A stretch of DNA of 64,000 nt from Agilicoccus flavus (GTDB lineage Bacteria > Actinomycetota > Actinomycetes > Actinomycetales > Dermatophilaceae). A program made the translations under genes and the position numbers. Below the pieces are notes generated by a model. The model was not told where the DNA came from and did no database searches. It was given only the letters and a program-made list of their open reading frames with translations. Each line of letters starts with the position of its first letter. The first letter of the stretch is position 1. This document shows, one piece after another, positions 1-8,155 of the stretch. The stretch is taken from positions 434,001-498,000 of the forward strand of contig NZ_JACYXE010000002.1 of NCBI RefSeq assembly GCF_014857905.1, in the 5' to 3' direction.

Positions 1-1002
1 GAGATCGCGGACATGACCAAGGGCCTCGCCGACCGGTACGAGGGCACGAACACGGGCCTGTCGTTGCCGAGCACGCGCGTCGACGCCTTCAACATCGATC
101 TCGCCAACGAGCTCACCCGCAACGGGCGGCGCTCCGGCCTGACGTTCGCCCCCGAGGGCGGCTCGGAACGCATCCGCAAGGTCATCAACAAGATGGTCAG
201 CGAGCAGGACCTCATCGACACCGTCGCCGCCGCGTACGGCGCCGGGTGGCGACAGGTCAAGCTCTACTTCATGTGCGGCCTGCCGACCGAGACCGACGAG
301 GACGTGCTCCAGATCGCCGACCTCGCCAAGCGGGTCATCGAGACGGGCCGGAAGGTCAGCGGCCGCAAGGACATCCGCTGCACGGTGTCGATCGGCGGGT
401 TCGTGCCCAAGCCGCACACGCCGTTCCAGTGGGCCCCCCAGCTCGGCGCGGAGGAGACCGACTCGCGCCTGCGCAAGCTCCGGGACGCCATCCGCTCCGA
501 CCGGCGGCTCGGGTCGAGCATCGGGTTCCGGTACCACGACGGCGAGCCCGGCATCGTCGAGGGCCTGCTGTCCCGCGGCGACCGGCGCGTCGGCCGCGTC
601 ATCGAGGCCGTGTGGCGCGACGGGGGCCGGTTCGACGGCTGGAGCGAGCACTTCTCCTACGAGCGCTGGATGAGCTGCGCCGCCGACGCCTTCGCCGGCC
701 TGACCGGCGACGAGGCCGGCGTGGACGTCGCGTGGTACACGACGCGCGAGCGGGCCGAGGACGAGACCCTGCCGTGGGACCACCTCGACTCCGGCCTCGA
801 CAAGGCGTGGCTGTGGGACGACTGGCAGGACGCCCTCGACGAGCGCGAGCAGGACGACTGCCGCTGGACCCCCTGCTTCGACTGCGGTGTGTGCCCGCAG
901 ATGGGCACCGACATCGAGATCGGCCCCACGGGCAAGACGCTCCTCCCGCTGACCGTCCTCGGCGCGGGCAAGGACGCGATGCTCGAGCGGCCGACGGGCT
1001 GA
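1..1002 (+). CDS. B12-binding-type radical SAM protein, C-terminal part (5' truncated by window edge)
   Basis: The reading frame is open from base 1 (E-I-A-D-M...), so the visible ATG at 13 is internal and the N-terminal part lies outside the window. The visible part contains LTFAPEGGSERIRKVINK and VKLYFMCGLPTETDEDV, typical of the radical SAM barrel of the family annotated as TIGR03960 (B12-binding domain plus radical SAM). The C-terminus has a cysteine-rich tail, CFDCGVCPQ. The biochemical role of this family is not established as far as I know. Its usual partner, the DUF2344/TIGR03936 gene, normally follows directly; here it is displaced to 10744. Family assignment is from motif memory. 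Confidence 0.85.
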   Translation, partial: EIADMTKGLADRYEGTNTGLSLPSTRVDAFNIDLANELTRNGRRSGLTFAPEGGSERIRKVINKMVSEQDLIDTVAAAYGAGWRQVKLYFMCGLPTETDEDVLQIADLAKRVIETGRKVSGRKDIRCTVSIGGFVPKPHTPFQWAPQLGAEETDSRLRKLRDAIRSDRRLGSSIGFRYHDGEPGIVEGLLSRGDRRVGRVIEAVWRDGGRFDGWSEHFSYERWMSCAADAFAGLTGDEAGVDVAWYTTRERAEDETLPWDHLDSGLDKAWLWDDWQDALDEREQDDCRWTPCFDCGVCPQMGTDIEIGPTGKTLLPLTVLGAGKDAMLERPTG

Positions 1003-1081
1003 CCGGGAGGGTGCCGGACCGGGTCGTCGATCAACGGCGGGCGAGCCGACGGATCGTTCGGCAGTCTCCTGGGTGTGATGT

Positions 1082-1618
1082 CTAGGCGCGGGGCAGAGCG
1101 AGGGGCAGGACGCGCGCGTTCGGGAGGGCCGCGAGGGCGGCGCCGGTCAGGAGGATCTTCGCGTCCCGCACCCCGCCGCCGATGACGACGGGGCCGGCGT
1201 CGACGACGGCCTGGTCGACGAGGATCGGCCAGCCGTCGGGAAGCCCGACGGGCGTGATCCCGCCCTGGAGCATCCCGGTCCGCTCCTGCGCGTCGGCCTG
1301 GTCGGCGAAGCTCACCTTGCGCACGTCGAGCTCCTTGCGGACGGTCTTGTTGACGTCCGCCCGGTCGGTGGCGAGCACCATGACGGCCGCGTACGTCTCC
1401 CGCTCCCCGCGCCGGCCGTGGACGACGACGCAGTTCGCCGACGCCTCCGGCGCGACGTCGTAGGCCTCGCAGAACGCCGCGGTGTCGGCGAGCGACGGGT
1501 CGATCCGGGCGACGCGGGCGTCGGGGACGAGGTCCGCCGCGGCGGCGACGGGCGGTGCCACGAGGTCGGTCGCCTCGGCGAGTGGGATCCAGGTGAGTCG
1601 TCCTTGCGGGCTCTGCAT
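1082..1618 (-). CDS. YbaK/EbsC-family aminoacyl-tRNA deacylase-like protein
   Basis: 178 aa. The fold signature is visible: ANCVVVHGRRGERETYAAVMV, then RADVNKTVRKELDVRKVSFAD and TGMLQGGITPVGLPDGWPIL. This matches the YbaK/EbsC (ProX-like) editing domain, which in studied members hydrolyses mischarged aminoacyl-tRNA. An in-frame GTG at 1627 exists, but the hexamer TAGCGT at 1626-1631 sits 7 nt before the ATG at 1618. That looks like a leaderless -10 element, so I chose ATG 1618. It is a single-gene unit, tail-to-tail with the radical SAM gene. Substrate specificity cannot be told from sequence. Confidence 0.85.
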   Translation of the reverse strand: MQSPQGRLTWIPLAEATDLVAPPVAAAADLVPDARVARIDPSLADTAAFCEAYDVAPEASANCVVVHGRRGERETYAAVMVLATDRADVNKTVRKELDVRKVSFADQADAQERTGMLQGGITPVGLPDGWPILVDQAVVDAGPVVIGGGVRDAKILLTGAALAALPNARVLPLALPRA

Positions 1619-1625
1619 GGCGCCC

Positions 1626-1631
1626 ACGCTA
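1626..1631 (-). promoter_or_regulatory. -10 element (TAGCGT) of the YbaK-like gene, leaderless arrangement
   Basis: Read on the minus strand, TAGCGT is followed by 7 nt and then ATG at 1618. The geometry matches many other genes in this window. No convincing -35 is visible. Confidence 0.5.
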
Positions 1632-1744
1632 ACGCGGCGTCCCGCGGGACCGCGCGCCTGTCGACCCCCGCCCCGGGTGAGCGGGGCCCGGCCGGCCGGC
1701 CGGCCGCCGGCGCCTCGGCGCGCGGCGGGCCGGTGGAGGATCCC

Positions 1745-3058
1745 TCACAGCCGCACGGCCTCCCGCACGAGCGGCCGGGACGCGGCGAGGGCGGCGACGG
1801 TGAGCGCGGCCGCGGCCGCGATCGCGACCACGGTGCGCACGAGCAGGCCGATCCCGGCGAGGTCGGCGAACGGCACGAGGACCAGCAGGGGCAAGACACT
1901 GCCGAGCACGATCGTGGCGCCGAGCGGGATCGTCACCTCCCGCAGCCGGGCCCGGTGCAGGAACGGGATCGGGGCACCGGCGAGGGCGAGCGCCCGGTAC
2001 TGCGGGCCCTGGTCGATGACGCGCGCCGCCTGGACGACACCGGTGGACGTCGCCGCGACGACGGAGACGATGACGAGGGCGACGAGGGATCCCGTCGCGA
2101 TGTCGGCCCCGAGCACGGCGCCCGCGGGGTCGGCGCCGGCGTCGCCGGCGATGACCGTCCCGACGGAGGACAGCGCCGCGAGCGCGACCCCGAGGCCCAG
2201 GGCGCTCACCGACCGCCACGTGCTGCGCGGGTCGTCGACGATGCGGCGGGCCGCGAGCAGCGTCTCGGGTCCGCGCGCGAGACGGGCCACCGCCAGCCCC
2301 GAGAGCATGACGACGTAGGGGCCGAGCACGTTGATCGTCGCGACCACGGCGGCGAGCACCCCGAGGGTGACCGCCATCCCGACCTGCTGGGTGAGCTGCC
2401 CCACGACGAACCACGCGAGCACGACGCACCCGACGACGAGCACCCGGACCGCGCTGAGCCGGACGGGGGTCGTCCGCGCCGCGACCCCGAGCGGTCCGAC
2501 GACGACGCGCAGCAGGCCGCCGACCCCCGACGCCACCGACAGGAGCACCACCCCGGCCACCACCGCGGCGACGAGCGGGAGGCCCAACCACAGCTCGTCG
2601 ACCCCGAGGCGGCGCCCCTGGAACGCCAGGAGCGAGAGGGGGGCGAGCGCCAGCGCGTACCCGAGCGCCCCGAGGATCGCCCCGGCGAAGGCCTGGGCGG
2701 CGCACTCGGCGAGGGTCATGAGCCCGACCTGCCGGGACGTCGCTCCCGCGAGCCGCAGGGTCGCGAGGCGGGCGTGACGTCGAGCGACGCCGAGCCGGGC
2801 GGCCACGCCCCCGAGGGTGAGGATCGGCACGACGAGCAGCGCGCACGCGACGAGGGCGAGCACGACGTAGATCGGCGCGTACTCGTCCCCGGGCGGGGCG
2901 ACGGCGGCCCGGTCGACGAACGCGTGCGTCCCGCCGAGGCTGACGAGCAGCGCGGTCGTCGAGACCGCGAAGGCGAGCACGGCGAGCAGCGTGGGACGCC
3001 GGTCGTGGGCGGCCTCCCGGCGCTGGAGCCCCCACCACAGACCCAGCGCGGCCCTCAT
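1745..3058 (-). CDS. FtsX-like ABC transporter permease
   Basis: 437 aa, about ten hydrophobic segments (for example near residues 30-50, 80-100, 150-190, and a block at the C-terminus). The arrangement of an early helix, a FtsX-type domain around LTLGGVAARLGVARRHARLATLRLAGATSRQVG and a second helical half fits the MacB/FtsX-type permease superfamily. The ATG at 3058 overlaps the TGA of the upstream ATPase gene by 4 bp, so the two are translationally coupled and form one exporter or lipoprotein/antimicrobial-release-type transporter. The substrate is unknown. Inference: the single polypeptide is long enough to carry both permease halves. Confidence 0.85.
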   Translation of the reverse strand: MRAALGLWWGLQRREAAHDRRPTLLAVLAFAVSTTALLVSLGGTHAFVDRAAVAPPGDEYAPIYVVLALVACALLVVPILTLGGVAARLGVARRHARLATLRLAGATSRQVGLMTLAECAAQAFAGAILGALGYALALAPLSLLAFQGRRLGVDELWLGLPLVAAVVAGVVLLSVASGVGGLLRVVVGPLGVAARTTPVRLSAVRVLVVGCVVLAWFVVGQLTQQVGMAVTLGVLAAVVATINVLGPYVVMLSGLAVARLARGPETLLAARRIVDDPRSTWRSVSALGLGVALAALSSVGTVIAGDAGADPAGAVLGADIATGSLVALVIVSVVAATSTGVVQAARVIDQGPQYRALALAGAPIPFLHRARLREVTIPLGATIVLGSVLPLLVLVPFADLAGIGLLVRTVVAIAAAAALTVAALAASRPLVREAVRL

Positions 3059-3885
3059 CGGGCCCACACCGTCTGCTCGTCGCGCGACCGGGCGGCGGCG
3101 TCGCGCGGGGTGGGCGGCGTACCGCGGTCGGAGGTGTTGGGCGTCCCGGTCGCGAGGTCGGGCCGGTCGGGCGTCGCGGGGCGCTCGATCCGGCCGTCCC
3201 GCACGCGCAGGGTGCGCCCGCACCAGCCGGCGACCTGGGCGTCGTGGGTGACGACGACGAGCGCGGCCCCCTCCTGCGCGCAGCGCCGCGTGAGTTCGCC
3301 CATGACCTCGGCGGAGGTCTGCTGGTCGAGGGCCCCGGTGGGTTCGTCGGCGAAGACGACGCCCGGCCGCCCGACGAGGGCGCGGGCGATCGCGACGCGC
3401 TGGCTCTGGCCCCCGGAGAGCTCGCCGGGCCGGCGCCGCTCGAGGCCCCCCAGACCCAGGGTGGCGAGCACCGCCGCGGCGCGCCCGGCGGCCTCGCGCC
3501 GGGGCACGCCCGCGAGCATGAGGGGCAGGGCGACGTTCTCGAGGGCGGGCAGCTCGCCGAGCAGGTGCCCGGTCTGGAACACGAACCCGAAGTCGGTGCG
3601 GCGCAGCGCGGTCCGCGCGGCGTCCCCCATCCGGGCGAGGTCGCGGCCCCGCCAGTGCACGGACCCGGACGTCGGTGTGAGGATGCCGGCGAGCACGTGC
3701 AGCAGCGTCGTCTTCCCGGACCCGGACGGGCCCATCACGGCGACGCTCTCGCCGGGCGAGACGGTCACGTCGACCCCGCGCAGCGCGGGGACGGCGTCGA
3801 CGCCGGGGTAGGTCTTGACGAGGTCGCGGGCGACGAGGGCGTCGCCGGTGTCGGGCGCGGTGACCGCGGTGGGATGAGGTCTCAT
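3055..3885 (-). CDS. ABC transporter ATP-binding protein (LolD/MacB type)
   Basis: 276 aa. Walker A GPSGSGKTT is at residues 52-60, the Q-loop lies near FVFQTGHLLGELPALENVALP, the signature LSGGQSQRVAIARAL starts at 156, and Walker B with the D-loop is VVFADEPTGALDQQT around 177-190. The sequence resembles LolD/FtsE-type ATPases that pair with FtsX-like permeases, and the permease gene follows with an ATGA overlap. The start ATG at 3885 is preceded by a weak GGTGGAG ribosome site. The C-terminal 40 residues are low complexity. The transported substrate is not deducible. Confidence 0.92.
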   Translation of the reverse strand: MRPHPTAVTAPDTGDALVARDLVKTYPGVDAVPALRGVDVTVSPGESVAVMGPSGSGKTTLLHVLAGILTPTSGSVHWRGRDLARMGDAARTALRRTDFGFVFQTGHLLGELPALENVALPLMLAGVPRREAAGRAAAVLATLGLGGLERRRPGELSGGQSQRVAIARALVGRPGVVFADEPTGALDQQTSAEVMGELTRRCAQEGAALVVVTHDAQVAGWCGRTLRVRDGRIERPATPDRPDLATGTPNTSDRGTPPTPRDAAARSRDEQTVWAR

Positions 3886-4383
3886 GGCTCCACCGTCCGC
3901 GCCGACGCGCTACGCCGGCATCGGCCCGGGGGATGATCCGCGCCTACGACCCGGACCGGCGGACGACGAGGTGGTTCCCCGCCATCGCCGGCCGCGAGGC
4001 ACGGCATCGTCCGGGCCGGCCCGACCGTCAGGCGCCGTCCGCACCGCCGTCGTTCCGCCGGTCGCGGCGCCGCCCTCTCCCGGCACGTCGAACCATTCGG
4101 GCCGGGTCGATGACTCGGCCCGCGAGCGGCCGAGGCGCTGACCTGCGGTGACGTCCTGGGGCCCGCCGGCCGGGGGCGATCGACCCGGCCCGAATGGTTC
4201 TTCCGTCCGGCATTTCGTCCGCGGCGACCCTCGCCGCGGCGGGAGCGGACACCGCCCGGCGGCCCGTTCCGCGGCCCGAGGCGTCGTCGGGACGACCCCG
4301 ACGGCCGCCGACGGCGTCCCCCCGGCCCCCGCGGCGGCCGCCCCGGCAATACTGAAGGGCCCGGACCGGACTCAGGAGGACGC
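3886..4383. other. 498-bp divergent intergenic region holding inverted-repeat element A
   Basis: This gap separates the minus-strand ABC operon from the plus-strand LysR gene and should hold both promoters. It contains the inverted-repeat element at 4090-4200 and a separate perfect 9-bp hairpin (CCGCGGCGA-CCC-TCGCCGCGG, 4219-4239). A possible -10 (AATACT) for the LysR gene lies near 4349. AGGAGG at 4375-4380 is the LysR ribosome site. I see no convincing gene: the reading frames here are arginine/proline-rich by-products of GC content. Confidence 0.6.
4090..4200. repeat. Inverted-repeat element, copy A (22-bp perfect arms, 67-nt interior)
   Basis: The left arm 4090-4111 begins GAACCATTCGGGCCGGGTCG. 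The right arm 4179-4200 is its exact reverse complement. The 67-nt interior (4112-4178) can fold a small stem CTCGGCC...GGCCGAG and holds CTGACCTGC at interior positions 27-35. A second copy with identical arms and an equally long interior is at 10417-10529. No target-site duplication is evident. It could be a MITE, a REP-like sequence or a structured RNA. Confidence 0.85.
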
Positions 4384-5289
4384 GTGCTCAGCCCGACGCA
4401 TCTGCGCACCCTCGTCACCGTGGTACGGCTGGGCTCGTTCGCCGACGCCGCCCGGCACCTGGGCTACACCCCGTCGGCGGTCTCGCAGCAGGTGGCGACG
4501 CTCGAGCGGCAGATCCGGACGCCGCTGTTCGAGCGGCAGGCCCACGCGGTCCGCCCGACCCCGACGGCCCTGGCCCTCGCCGACCGCGCGATCGCGGTCC
4601 TGGCGGAGGTGACGAGCCTGGCCGAGGACCTGCCGGCGCTCACGTCGGGGGAGGCGGGTCGGCTGCGGGTCGGCAGCTTCCCCACGGCGTCCCGGCGCCT
4701 CGTGCCGGACTGGTTCGCGCGCCTGCGCGACACCCACCCCGACCTGCAGGTCGTCCTCGACGAGGACGAGCCCGAGCCGCTGCTCGAGAGGCTCCGCACG
4801 GGCGAGCTCGACGTCGCGCTGGCCTACGGCTACGACCTCGTGCCGACCCGGTGGCCGGCCGGGCTGCGTCGGACCCCGCTCGTCGACGAGCCGTTCGTGC
4901 TCGTCCTGCCGCAGGGCCATCCGCTGGCGGACGCCGAGACGATCGCGCTGGCGGACCTCGCCGAGCAGACGTGGGTCGCCCCGCGGGAGCAGACCGCGGG
5001 GGCCAGGGCCCAACGCCGGGCCTGCGCGGTCGTCGGCTTCGACCAGCGGGTCGGCTTCCGCAGCAACGACTACGGGGTCGTCTGCCGACTCGTGCGGGCG
5101 GGTCTGGGCATCGCCGTCGTCCCGGCCCTCGGCGTGGAGGACACGACGGGGCTCGTGACGCGGTCGATCGTCGACCTCACGTCGCAGCGGCACACGGTCG
5201 CGCTGCACCGCGCGGCGAGCGCCCGCCCCGGGCTCGACGCGATCCTCGCCCAGCTCGTCGCCGCCGCGGCCGGGCCGGGCGGGGCGTAA
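4384..5289 (+). CDS. LysR-family transcriptional regulator
   Basis: 301 aa, the usual LTTR length. The N-terminal winged helix-turn-helix (residues about 3-62) is clear, with LRTLVTVVRLGSFADAARHL and TPSAVSQQVATLERQIRTPL. A periplasmic-binding-like effector domain follows (about 90-295). The start is GTG with AGGAGG three bases upstream of the ACGC spacer. It is directly upstream of, and co-oriented with, the 2-oxoadipate dioxygenase-like, FAD oxidase and aldehyde dehydrogenase genes, so it probably controls them. The inducer could be a lysine-pathway intermediate, but that is inference from context only. Confidence 0.92.
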   Translation: MLSPTHLRTLVTVVRLGSFADAARHLGYTPSAVSQQVATLERQIRTPLFERQAHAVRPTPTALALADRAIAVLAEVTSLAEDLPALTSGEAGRLRVGSFPTASRRLVPDWFARLRDTHPDLQVVLDEDEPEPLLERLRTGELDVALAYGYDLVPTRWPAGLRRTPLVDEPFVLVLPQGHPLADAETIALADLAEQTWVAPREQTAGARAQRRACAVVGFDQRVGFRSNDYGVVCRLVRAGLGIAVVPALGVEDTTGLVTRSIVDLTSQRHTVALHRAASARPGLDAILAQLVAAAAGPGGA

Positions 5290-5405
5290 GCGATCCTGGT
5301 GCCGGGGCGAGCGATCCGCGCGCTCGCGGGCTGGCCCTGGCGACGTCGCAGCGGCGAGGCTGGGGCTGTCGCGCGGTCCCGCGCAGAAGGAGGAACGGTT
5401 CGGCG

Positions 5406-6893
5406 ATGTCGACGCTCGTCCCCACGTGGGAGCTGCGCGCCCGGTTCGCGCAGCGCCTGTCCGACCTCTACGGTCAGGAGGTCCCGGCCTACCGCACGCT
5501 CGTCGAGGTCTCGACGCAGGTCAACCAGCGGGTCCTGGCCCGCTTCGGGCGCGCCGCGGAGCGCTTCGGCTCCATCGACCGCGTCACGGCGGAACGGCAC
5601 GGCGCGATCCGGGTCGGGTCCCCGCGGGAGCTGGCCCAGGTTGCGACGGTGTTCACCGCCGTGGGCATGCACCCCACGGGCTTCTACGACCTGCGCGACG
5701 CGATGCCCCAGCCGATCCCCGTCGTGTCGACGGCCTTCCGCCCGCACGCGCCCGACGAGCTGGCCCGCAATCCCTTCCGGGTCTTCACGTCGATGCTCGT
5801 CCCCGGCGACCGGCGCTTCTTCGCCGCCGAGCTGGAGGCCCGACTCGTCGAGTTCATCGAGGGCCGGGAGCTGTTCGCCCCCGAGCTGCTCGAGCTCGCG
5901 GCGGAGGCCGAGGCGGGCGGCGGGCTGAGCGAGACCCAGGCGCAGCGGTTCCTCGACCTCGCGGCACGGTCGTTCGCGCTCTCGGACGAGCCCGTCGACG
6001 AGGCGTGGTACGCGACGCTCTCGGCGATCTCCGGGGTGGCCGCCGACATCGGCGGGGTCCGCAGCACCCACATCAACCACCTCACCCCGCGGGTCCTCGA
6101 CATCGACGACCTCTACGCGAGCATGAGCGCCCGCGGCATCGAGATGATCGACGAGATCCAGGGCCCACCCGGCTGGGAGGGCCCCGACGTCCTCCTGCGC
6201 CAGACGAGTTTCCGTGCCCTCGCCGAGCCGCGGCTCTTCCGGACCGCCGACGGCAGCCTGACGCAGGGCGAGCTGCGGGTCCGCTTCGGCGAGGTCGAAC
6301 AGCGCGGCATCGCGCTCACGCCCGCCGGGCGGTCACTCTTCGACGATCTCGTCGGGCGGACCGACGCGCGCCTCGCGGAGGCCGCCGAGCGTGGGGGCGA
6401 CGACGCGGCCCCACCGGTGCGCACCGACGTCGCCCGCGACGTCTGGCGCGAGCACCTGCCCGCCGACGAGCGCGAGCTGGACCGGGCCGGGCTGGCGTTC
6501 TGCACCTACACGGTCGTCGAGTCCGCGACCCTGGCGCCCGGGGTGCCGACCGACCTCGACGCGCTCCTCGACGCCGGCGTGCTGCGGGCGGAGCCCATCG
6601 TCTACGAGGACTTCCTGCCGCGTTCGGCGGCGGGCATCTTCGCCTCCAACCTGGCCGACCGGGGGCGGCGCGACGACGCCGCGGAGGGCGAGCAGCGCGA
6701 CCTCGCGTGGCTCGCCGAGGCGATGGGGCGGCCGATCGCCGTGCCCGAGGAGCTGTACGCGGCGCAGCGCGCGGCCTCCCTCGAGCGGGCCGCCGCGCGC
6801 CTGGGGCTGGAACGGATCGACATCGACCGGCCCGGCGTCGACCACGCCGCCGGTCGCGCGGCGACGGCCCACGCGGCCGAGGGGGCGTCGTGA
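5406..6893 (+). CDS. DUF1338 / YdcJ-HglS-like 2-oxoadipate dioxygenase/decarboxylase
   Basis: 495 aa. The sequence runs through motifs of the HglS/YdcJ family: FGSIDRVTAERHGAIRVGS, VFTAVGMHPTGFYDLRDA, RSTHINHLTPRVLDIDDLY, RVRFGEVEQRGIALTPAG and IVYEDFLPRSAAGIFASNL. HglS converts 2-oxoadipate plus O2 to D-2-hydroxyglutarate and CO2 with a metal held by two His and one Glu. Candidate ligands here are H65, H222 and E296 (my alignment by eye). The ATG at 5406 follows AGGAGG-like AAGGAGGAACGG. It overlaps the next gene by 4 bp (GTGA). Placed with an ALDH7-type dehydrogenase and an amine oxidase, it fits the last steps of pipecolate/aminoadipate breakdown. Confidence 0.85.
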   Translation: MSTLVPTWELRARFAQRLSDLYGQEVPAYRTLVEVSTQVNQRVLARFGRAAERFGSIDRVTAERHGAIRVGSPRELAQVATVFTAVGMHPTGFYDLRDAMPQPIPVVSTAFRPHAPDELARNPFRVFTSMLVPGDRRFFAAELEARLVEFIEGRELFAPELLELAAEAEAGGGLSETQAQRFLDLAARSFALSDEPVDEAWYATLSAISGVAADIGGVRSTHINHLTPRVLDIDDLYASMSARGIEMIDEIQGPPGWEGPDVLLRQTSFRALAEPRLFRTADGSLTQGELRVRFGEVEQRGIALTPAGRSLFDDLVGRTDARLAEAAERGGDDAAPPVRTDVARDVWREHLPADERELDRAGLAFCTYTVVESATLAPGVPTDLDALLDAGVLRAEPIVYEDFLPRSAAGIFASNLADRGRRDDAAEGEQRDLAWLAEAMGRPIAVPEELYAAQRAASLERAAARLGLERIDIDRPGVDHAAGRAATAHAAEGAS

Positions 6894-8049
6894 GCGCCCG
6901 GACGGTGCCCGGCTCGGCCGGGGTGGTCGTCATCGGCGGCGGCATCATGGGCGTCGCGTGCGCCTACGAGCTCGCCAAGGCCGGGGTGCGCGACGTCGTC
7001 CTCCTCGAGCGGGACGCGCTGGGGGAGGGGTCGACGTCCAAGGCCGCCGGCGGGGTGCGGGCGCAGTTCTCCGACCGGCTCAACGTCGCGCTCGGCGCCC
7101 GCAGCCTGGAGACCTTCGAGAACTTCGCGGCGATCTTCGACACGGAGATCGACCTGCACCAGTCGGCTACCTCTTCCTGCTCGAGACCCCGGAGGCCGTC
7201 GCGACGTTCGAGGAGAGCGCCCGCCTCCAACGCGAGCTCGGCCTCGTCAGCGAGATCATCACGCCCGCGGAGGCGCAGGCGAGGTCGCCGTTCATCTCGA
7301 CCGAGGGCCTGCTGGCGGCGGCCTGGACGCCCCGCGACGGTCACTGCACACCCGAGTCGGTCGTCGCCGGGTACGCCCGCGCGGCGCGGCGTCACGGCGC
7401 GACCCTGCTCACCGGCACCCCCGCCACCGGCATCGACGTCCGCGACGGACGCATCCGCGCCGTGCAGACCCCCGGCGGCCGCATCGAGACCGACACGGTC
7501 GTGTGCGCGGCCGGGGCCTGGTCGGCGGAGGTGGGCCGGTGGGTGGGCGTCGACCTGCCCGTCGAGCCGATGCGCCGGCAGATCCTCCTCACCGACGCCG
7601 TCCCGGGCCTGCGCCCCGACACGCCGTTCACGATCGACCTCGCGACGTCCTTCTACTTCCACAACGAGGGCCGCGGCCTGCTCCTCGGGATGTCGTGGCG
7701 GGACGAGACGCCGGGCTTCCGGCTCGGCCGCTCGGACGAGTGGACGGCCGATCTCGCGGAGGTCATGGAGCGGCGGGTACCGTCGCTCACCGACCTGTGC
7801 GTCCGTTCCGGCTGGGCCGGCCTGTACGAGAACACCCCCGACCACAACGCCCTCATCGGCGAGGCGCGCGGGCTCGACCGCTTCCTCTACGCGACGGGTT
7901 TCTCCGGCCACGGTTTCCTGCAGGGCCCGGCGGTCGGCGAGGTGATGCGCGACCTCGTGCTCGGCGCGCAGCCGTTCGTCGACGTCGCGGCCCTGTCCGC
8001 CGATCGGTTCGCCGCCGCGGACGTGCGCCCGGAGTTCAACATCGTCTGA
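6890..8049 (+). pseudogene. FAD-dependent amine/imino-acid oxidase, frameshifted near 7162
   Basis: The GTG start at 6890 overlaps the upstream stop. Frame 1 encodes an ADP-binding fold (VVVIGGGIMGVACAYELAKA, then a glutamate in VVLLERD) and runs to FDTEIDLHQ. After that it becomes Arg/Ser junk, while the next frame resumes with VGYLFLLETPEAVATFEESA and continues to a normal C-terminus (ATGFSGHGFLQGPAVGEVM). One missing G between CAG (7160-7162) and TCGGC explains this. The repaired product is about 386 aa, normal for sarcosine-oxidase-beta/glycine-oxidase-like enzymes. In context it could oxidise pipecolate or a related imino acid (AmaA-like role). It is either a true recent mutation or a sequencing error. 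Confidence 0.85.
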
Positions 8050-8155
8050 CGGGCCCCACGACCCACGCGCACGCCCGGCGGAGCACCCGGACCGTCACCC
8101 CGACACGACCACAACCGACACGAACCCCCACGACGATCACCACAGGAAGGCCCCC

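Noticed and set aside
1418-3811. A 797-residue plus-strand frame over the YbaK and ABC transporter genes
   Set aside because: It is low-complexity Arg/Glu/Gly sequence opposite an intact Walker A/B ATPase and a permease.
4090-4200. Transposon ends with target-site duplication around repeat copy A (and B at 10417-10529)
   Set aside because: The bases flanking each element do not repeat, and no transposase or recombinase gene lies nearby, so I report only an inverted-repeat element.
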